Shown: positions 60,236 to 64,000 of the stretch, piece after piece
Layout: each line of letters begins with the position of its first letter
Position numbering within the stretch: the stretch's first letter is position 1
Source of the DNA: Myoxocephalus aenaeus
Lineage: Eukaryota > Chordata > Actinopteri > Perciformes > Cottidae
Assembly: GCA_038501785.1 (NCBI GenBank)
Contig: JBAMJR010000189.1
Span: 273,501 to 337,500, forward strand
Direction of reading: 5' to 3'
DNA: 64,000 nucleotides
Notes under the pieces: generated by a model
What the model saw: the letters and a program-made list of their open reading frames with translations, nothing else
Databases searched by the model: none
What the model was told of the DNA's origin: nothing
Program-made: the position numbers and the translations under genes

Positions 60236-63200
60236 GGGGGGGATTCCCTCAGGCATGCTTTGACCATGCTTCCTGTGTGACTGTGTTTTGTGTGTTCATT
60301 TTGAACATCGGTATGAAGTCAGTCCTGTTATTTTCTAGGTTCTAGGTCTTCCCTTCCTGTCTTCCTGGTTTCACGTTTCCAAACGGAGAGTAAAATCAAC
60401 TCTTTATAAAAGAAGATGGCAGATTGAGCACATGACTAAAGGGGGGAAGAGTGGAGTGACTGTTTTCGCGCCAGGTGTTTTGTCTCATCAAAAACAGGTG
60501 TGACTCATAACGTTGCAGTGGTTCCTGGACAGAGCCATTGTTAATGTCGTCAGATCCACATGGGTCTTTTCTTCTCAAGTTAGGGGAGGGGTTGCTTTCA
60601 GTTCTAGTGGGGAAATGACAGAAACAAGATGCACAGGAACCATTATAGAGGAATGCCCTGTTGCCATATATGGTCTAGTAGAGGACACAGGCGCAACATC
60701 CTCCATGAGTTATGAAAAGTTTTGATTGATACATGGTTTTCCTTGGACAGCGATACACTTCTAATCAGTTATTTGCTTATAACTGCATAATGTGAATGTG
60801 AAGGTAAACCAGTGAACTACTAACTTAATATAAAAACCCTCTGTATTGTGTTGCTGTACATGTGTTGTATAACTGAAACTTTAATTCCAAATAATTAGCT
60901 TTGAATCAGGTGTTTAAATCCCTTATCTATCCATACATTAAATGTGTATGCAGCGAGTGTATGCAAATAAATAAAAGTAGCTGTGTGTCCGTATTCCCAC
61001 AGCTTGGAGCACTCAGTTAGGTCAGTTGTGGGACAGTGGGGCTGCTTGTCACTGTGACTTTCATGTCAGCGCATGTGTATGTGTGTTTGTGTGTGTGCGC
61101 GCTCATGCGTTGTGTTCAAATGTAAACTTCCTCAGCCAACGTGATCAAATCCCTCTGTTCACGTTGGAGTCGTGAGCGCTTTCCATCTGCTGAACTGTAA
61201 ACGGGACGCAGACATCTGAAAATGCGCCCTTAGTTGCCAACGTCGTCGTCATCATCATCATCAGCATCATCATCATCATCATTGTCCTCGTCATTATCAT
61301 CTTCGTCCCCTGGAGGCAATGCTGTGAGTCGTGCTTTGCACTCGGTGACTGGTGTTGGAGTGTTCTCCAGCCTGGTTGGTGGCTTGCGTCAGGCAATTCC
61401 GCCCAGATGTGAGGCCACGTCCGTTCATGTTTGAGCATCTCTCTGTTTCCCAATCAGGAACACGGTGGCCTCACAGCTGCCTGCCTGTGATTCTTCAGCT
61501 TCTTTCCTCTTCTATGAAAGCACAACTTTCTCTCTCTCCGTCTTTCCTTCTCTCTTTGCTTGCTTCCCCTCCCTCCCTCGCTCTGTGTAACATGATCAGT
61601 GTTGCCGTGGAGCCACTGTGCGCTGCCGGTTGCCTCTGACTTACAGCGCTGCGGTTCAGCTTGTTGCACATGACAGGAAGCGTGCGTAATGCTTTCAACA
61701 GACTCGCAGGTTTTGTGTTTTACTGCTGCTTGGGTCGCTGCTTGTTCATTCGGTGGTCGGCCTTGATGTAACAGATAAAAGTGATGCGACATAAGTAACG
61801 CAGAGAGGAATCTGCAAATGCTACATGTTGTACTTTTCGAAATTATCATTGGGGTTGGGAAGTTTTTATTTAGATTAGTGGTCAAGAAAAGGAGAAAGAA
61901 AAAAACTAATCGCAGGTTTCATGCAGACAACTGAGAAAGTCGGGTCTGGTGGAAAACAAATCTGCAGAGGACACGTACTTGTAACCAGCTAATTTCACAG
62001 GCCAAATTATTGGTTAGAGAACACGGAAAGGGAGAACTTTCTTTCCTTTAGATACTGGGATATTCAAGGAGATCTTAACCCCTTTAAAACCTCGCTCAAA
62101 ACCTCGCTCAACTCTTTGGCTGTATAGCCAAACAGTGTTCAAAACCACAGAGCTTTATTTTTCCAAATTCTCAGGAAATGTGGAGCCTTGGGTTGGAAGA
62201 TTTGTCTCGGTGTAAACCTCATATAGCTTCGCTGAGGAGTCGTAACGAGCTGATACACACAACATGTCGTAATGTCAGACAGGGGGGAATTCAATTGTTT
62301 GCTTAAAGCCTCTGAATTAAAGCCGGACAAACTCGGCTCCTACTGTCTCGTGTCCAAGTGTCCTTGAGGGAGACACAGCAACCCACTGCTCATAATGCTG
62401 AGGTCAGTAATTAAGTAAACAAGTTTGAAGCTAAGTTGCAGTGAGAAGGTGATTGATAATATGTGGTTATTTTTAAGTGGTAAAAAAGAGAACATTGTGG
62501 AAGAGCTTGTTGTCCAGTATGTCTGGAAAAACTGCACATCGACATGCCCAGTGCTAGTTTTTGAGGTGAAGGAAGTGCAGACCAGCAAGCGGTAGGAAAA
62601 AAAGAAGGAAAAAATAAAAGCAGCAGCCAAGCTACTGCATTTACTTTATTGCTTTATTGCCCACTCCAACTGTGGTACAGTAGGAAAGCACGGCTCTGCA
62701 TCTCAGCTGCTCCCCCCCCCCTTTCAGGGTTTTCCTCTCCTCACTGGTGCTTGTTCACTCACGCAGCATGCCGGCTGCTGTGCACGTATCGCCTGCAGCC
62801 TCTGGGGGCTGTGGCTCGGCGATGTGGCACGGACGCCGATCAGACCCATACACTTCCTCTGCCTGGTGTCGCTCCGCCGCGGCTTACTGGCTAAGCCGTT
62901 CATCACTGTCGTTGCTGCTTAGTTCAAGCTTAAAGGGGCACTTTCTTGAAATTAATTGTGGATCTTTCCAAGTGGTCTGGGTTTCACGCTTGTGATCACA
63001 TCTTGACCTAGTTGTGGAGTGCTAGGTTTTAGCCCGTCGGCCCCTTTAAGACATACTGCCAAAAGGCTGATTTCATATCATCCACTTCTCTATGAAACTC
63101 AAAACAGGAAGTTATGATGTTTAGGCATGGCATGTGATGTGCACCAAGCACTGTATGTGACAGCTCTTAAATATCAAGTCAAGTATCATAATTTGTTCGA

Positions 63201-63349
63201 TCCCCCTTCTGTCTTTTCCTGTGTATTGGTTCTCCTTTTTCGACATCTTTTTTCACAAGGTCACGTGGAGCTCGTGAGAGCACACGGTAATAGAATGGAC
63301 ACAATGAGCCGAGCGTGAGCCCAAAATGAAAGATTTGTTTCCTTGAAGT

Positions 63350-63405
<56 letters not shown>

Positions 63406-63545
63406 CTGTCCGTCCTCATCCCTCTCAGGAGCAGCCAAAGATTATTGAACCACTGGACTATGAAGCTGTGGTGTTTCAGAGGAAGGCCCAGATCCACAGT
63501 GACCCCCACCGAGACCTGCTGCTCTGCCCTGTGGACGATGTCTCG
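58832..63545 (+). CDS. dock11-like: DOCK-D (zizimin) Rho-GEF, 5' exons, partial
   Basis: Only the first two coding exons are in the window: 58832-58936 (35 codons) and 63429-63545 (39 codons), separated by a 4.5-kb intron. Both boundaries are phase 0, with donors GTGAGC and GTGAG. The N-terminus MAEVRKFTKRLSKPGTAAEV and then EPLDYEAV and HSDPHRDLL match the start of DOCK11, and less well DOCK9 and DOCK10. DOCK-D proteins of about 2,000 residues activate Cdc42, some also Rac, through a DHR2 domain, with a PH domain near the N-terminus; these parts lie beyond the right edge. The paralogue call rests on 74 residues and is moderately sure. Confidence 0.8.
59759..59796. repeat. (GT)n microsatellite
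   Basis: About 19 GT units in intron 1 of the DOCK gene. Confidence 0.95.
61243..61305. repeat. Interrupted (TCA/TCG)n repeat
   Basis: Trinucleotide array of mixed TCA and TCG units; frames over it give serine or methionine runs. Confidence 0.85.
63352..63402. repeat. (GT)n microsatellite
   Basis: About 25 GT units ending 26 bp before the acceptor of DOCK exon 2. Confidence 0.95.
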
Positions 63546-63689
63546 GTGAGTCCTCTCCTCCCCGATCATTTCCTGCTGCGTCCTCCTCCTACCTGGGATG
63601 AACTTGTAACCCTCGTATACCTCTGCATAACAAGCTGAGCTCACAGTAGACCACAAACACTAATAACACTTTAATCACTTTTGGCCACT

Positions 63690-63935
63690 TTAATTACGTT
63701 CATCTGGTACAATATATAAGACATTTAAGTACTTTTATATACTTTTTATTCCATCTGTATATTTAATATTGCTATTGTATTCTTCTTACTGTTTTTATTT
63801 CTGTTTTACTGTTTATTTATATTACTTGATTTTTATTTACTATGTGTCTCTTGTGTACACTGCTGCTGTAATCCTGCAATTTCCCCACTGCGGGACTAAT
63901 AAAGGATTATCTATCTTATCTTATCTCATACTCAG
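63690..63935 (+). repeat. 3' end of a fish non-LTR retrotransposon
   Basis: Ends with TTTCCCCACTGCGGGACTAA and TAAAGGATTATC, then short TATCT/TATCTTATC units. This tail is common at the 3' ends of fish LINE-like elements. The 5' limit is approximate and the family is not determined. Confidence 0.55.
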
Positions 63936-64000
63936 GGCCAAATCAGTAGCGTTCTTAATTTTTTTTTAAACTGTCTGAGCCAAATGGGAACAAAGAGCAT

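Larger units (their letters stand above)
58937..63428 (+). other. Intron 1 of the DOCK gene
   Basis: No nested gene recognised. Contains microsatellites at 59759-59796 (GT), 60211-60234 (GT, then a G run), 61243-61305 (TCA-type) and 63352-63402 (GT), and a GGTAACGTTACC palindrome at 59204-59215 about 270 bp past exon 1. Confidence 0.6.

Overview
This 64 kb window is vertebrate nuclear DNA, almost certainly from a percomorph-type teleost. The genes are split by GT-AG introns (plus two GC-AG introns). The proteins are fish orthologues or fish-specific families, and the spacers hold fish-type transposons, SINE and LINE tails, CpG-rich promoters and long dinucleotide microsatellites. There are no operons, CRISPR arrays or prokaryotic features. 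All exon models were made by eye from splice signals, reading phase and protein similarity, with no transcript evidence.

Layout: (1) 1.4-14.3 kb, + strand: three related single-V-domain Ig receptor genes. The first is a pseudogene. The second lacks the canonical first V-domain cysteine and has a frameshifted tail. The third is intact, with signal peptide, V domain, TM helix and ITIM. hAT-like transposon pieces, a palindromic mini-MITE and a SINE/LINE tail lie between them. (2) 17.4-20.5 kb, - strand: an RBM4/Lark-type two-RRM gene. (3) 21.5-22.4 kb, + strand: TIFA, the FHA-domain adaptor of TRAF6 signalling. (4) 22.8-31.06 kb, + strand: a complete, young Ty3/gypsy LTR retrotransposon with 4-bp target duplication, two nearly identical ~1.35-kb LTRs, gag, and pol in the -1 frame. 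It sits just past the TIFA stop codon and probably splits the TIFA 3'UTR from its poly(A) signal. (5) 33.0-35.8 kb, - strand: a second RBM4-type gene with the same exon structure. (6) 38.2-50.4 kb, - strand: fxr2, the fragile-X-related RNA-binding protein, all 17 coding exons. (7) 53.3-57.1 kb, + strand: haus4, an augmin subunit, 9 exons, with a hAT element and nested tRNA-derived sequence in one intron. (8) 58.8 kb to the right edge, + strand: the first two coding exons of a DOCK-D (zizimin) Rho-GEF, closest to dock11, continuing beyond the window.

The genes do not form one pathway. RBM4-like proteins and FXR2 are RNA-binding regulators, TIFA and the Ig receptors are immune signalling proteins, HAUS4 acts in spindle microtubule nucleation, and the DOCK gene in Cdc42/Rac activation. 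The most interesting observations are the retrotransposon inside the apparent TIFA 3'UTR, the decay series across the Ig receptor cluster, the conserved 3'UTR intron 20 nt after the stop in both RBM4 copies, two GC-AG introns in haus4, and a 24-bp homopolymer acting as the pyrimidine tract of the last fxr2 intron. I found no clearly new multi-gene system.
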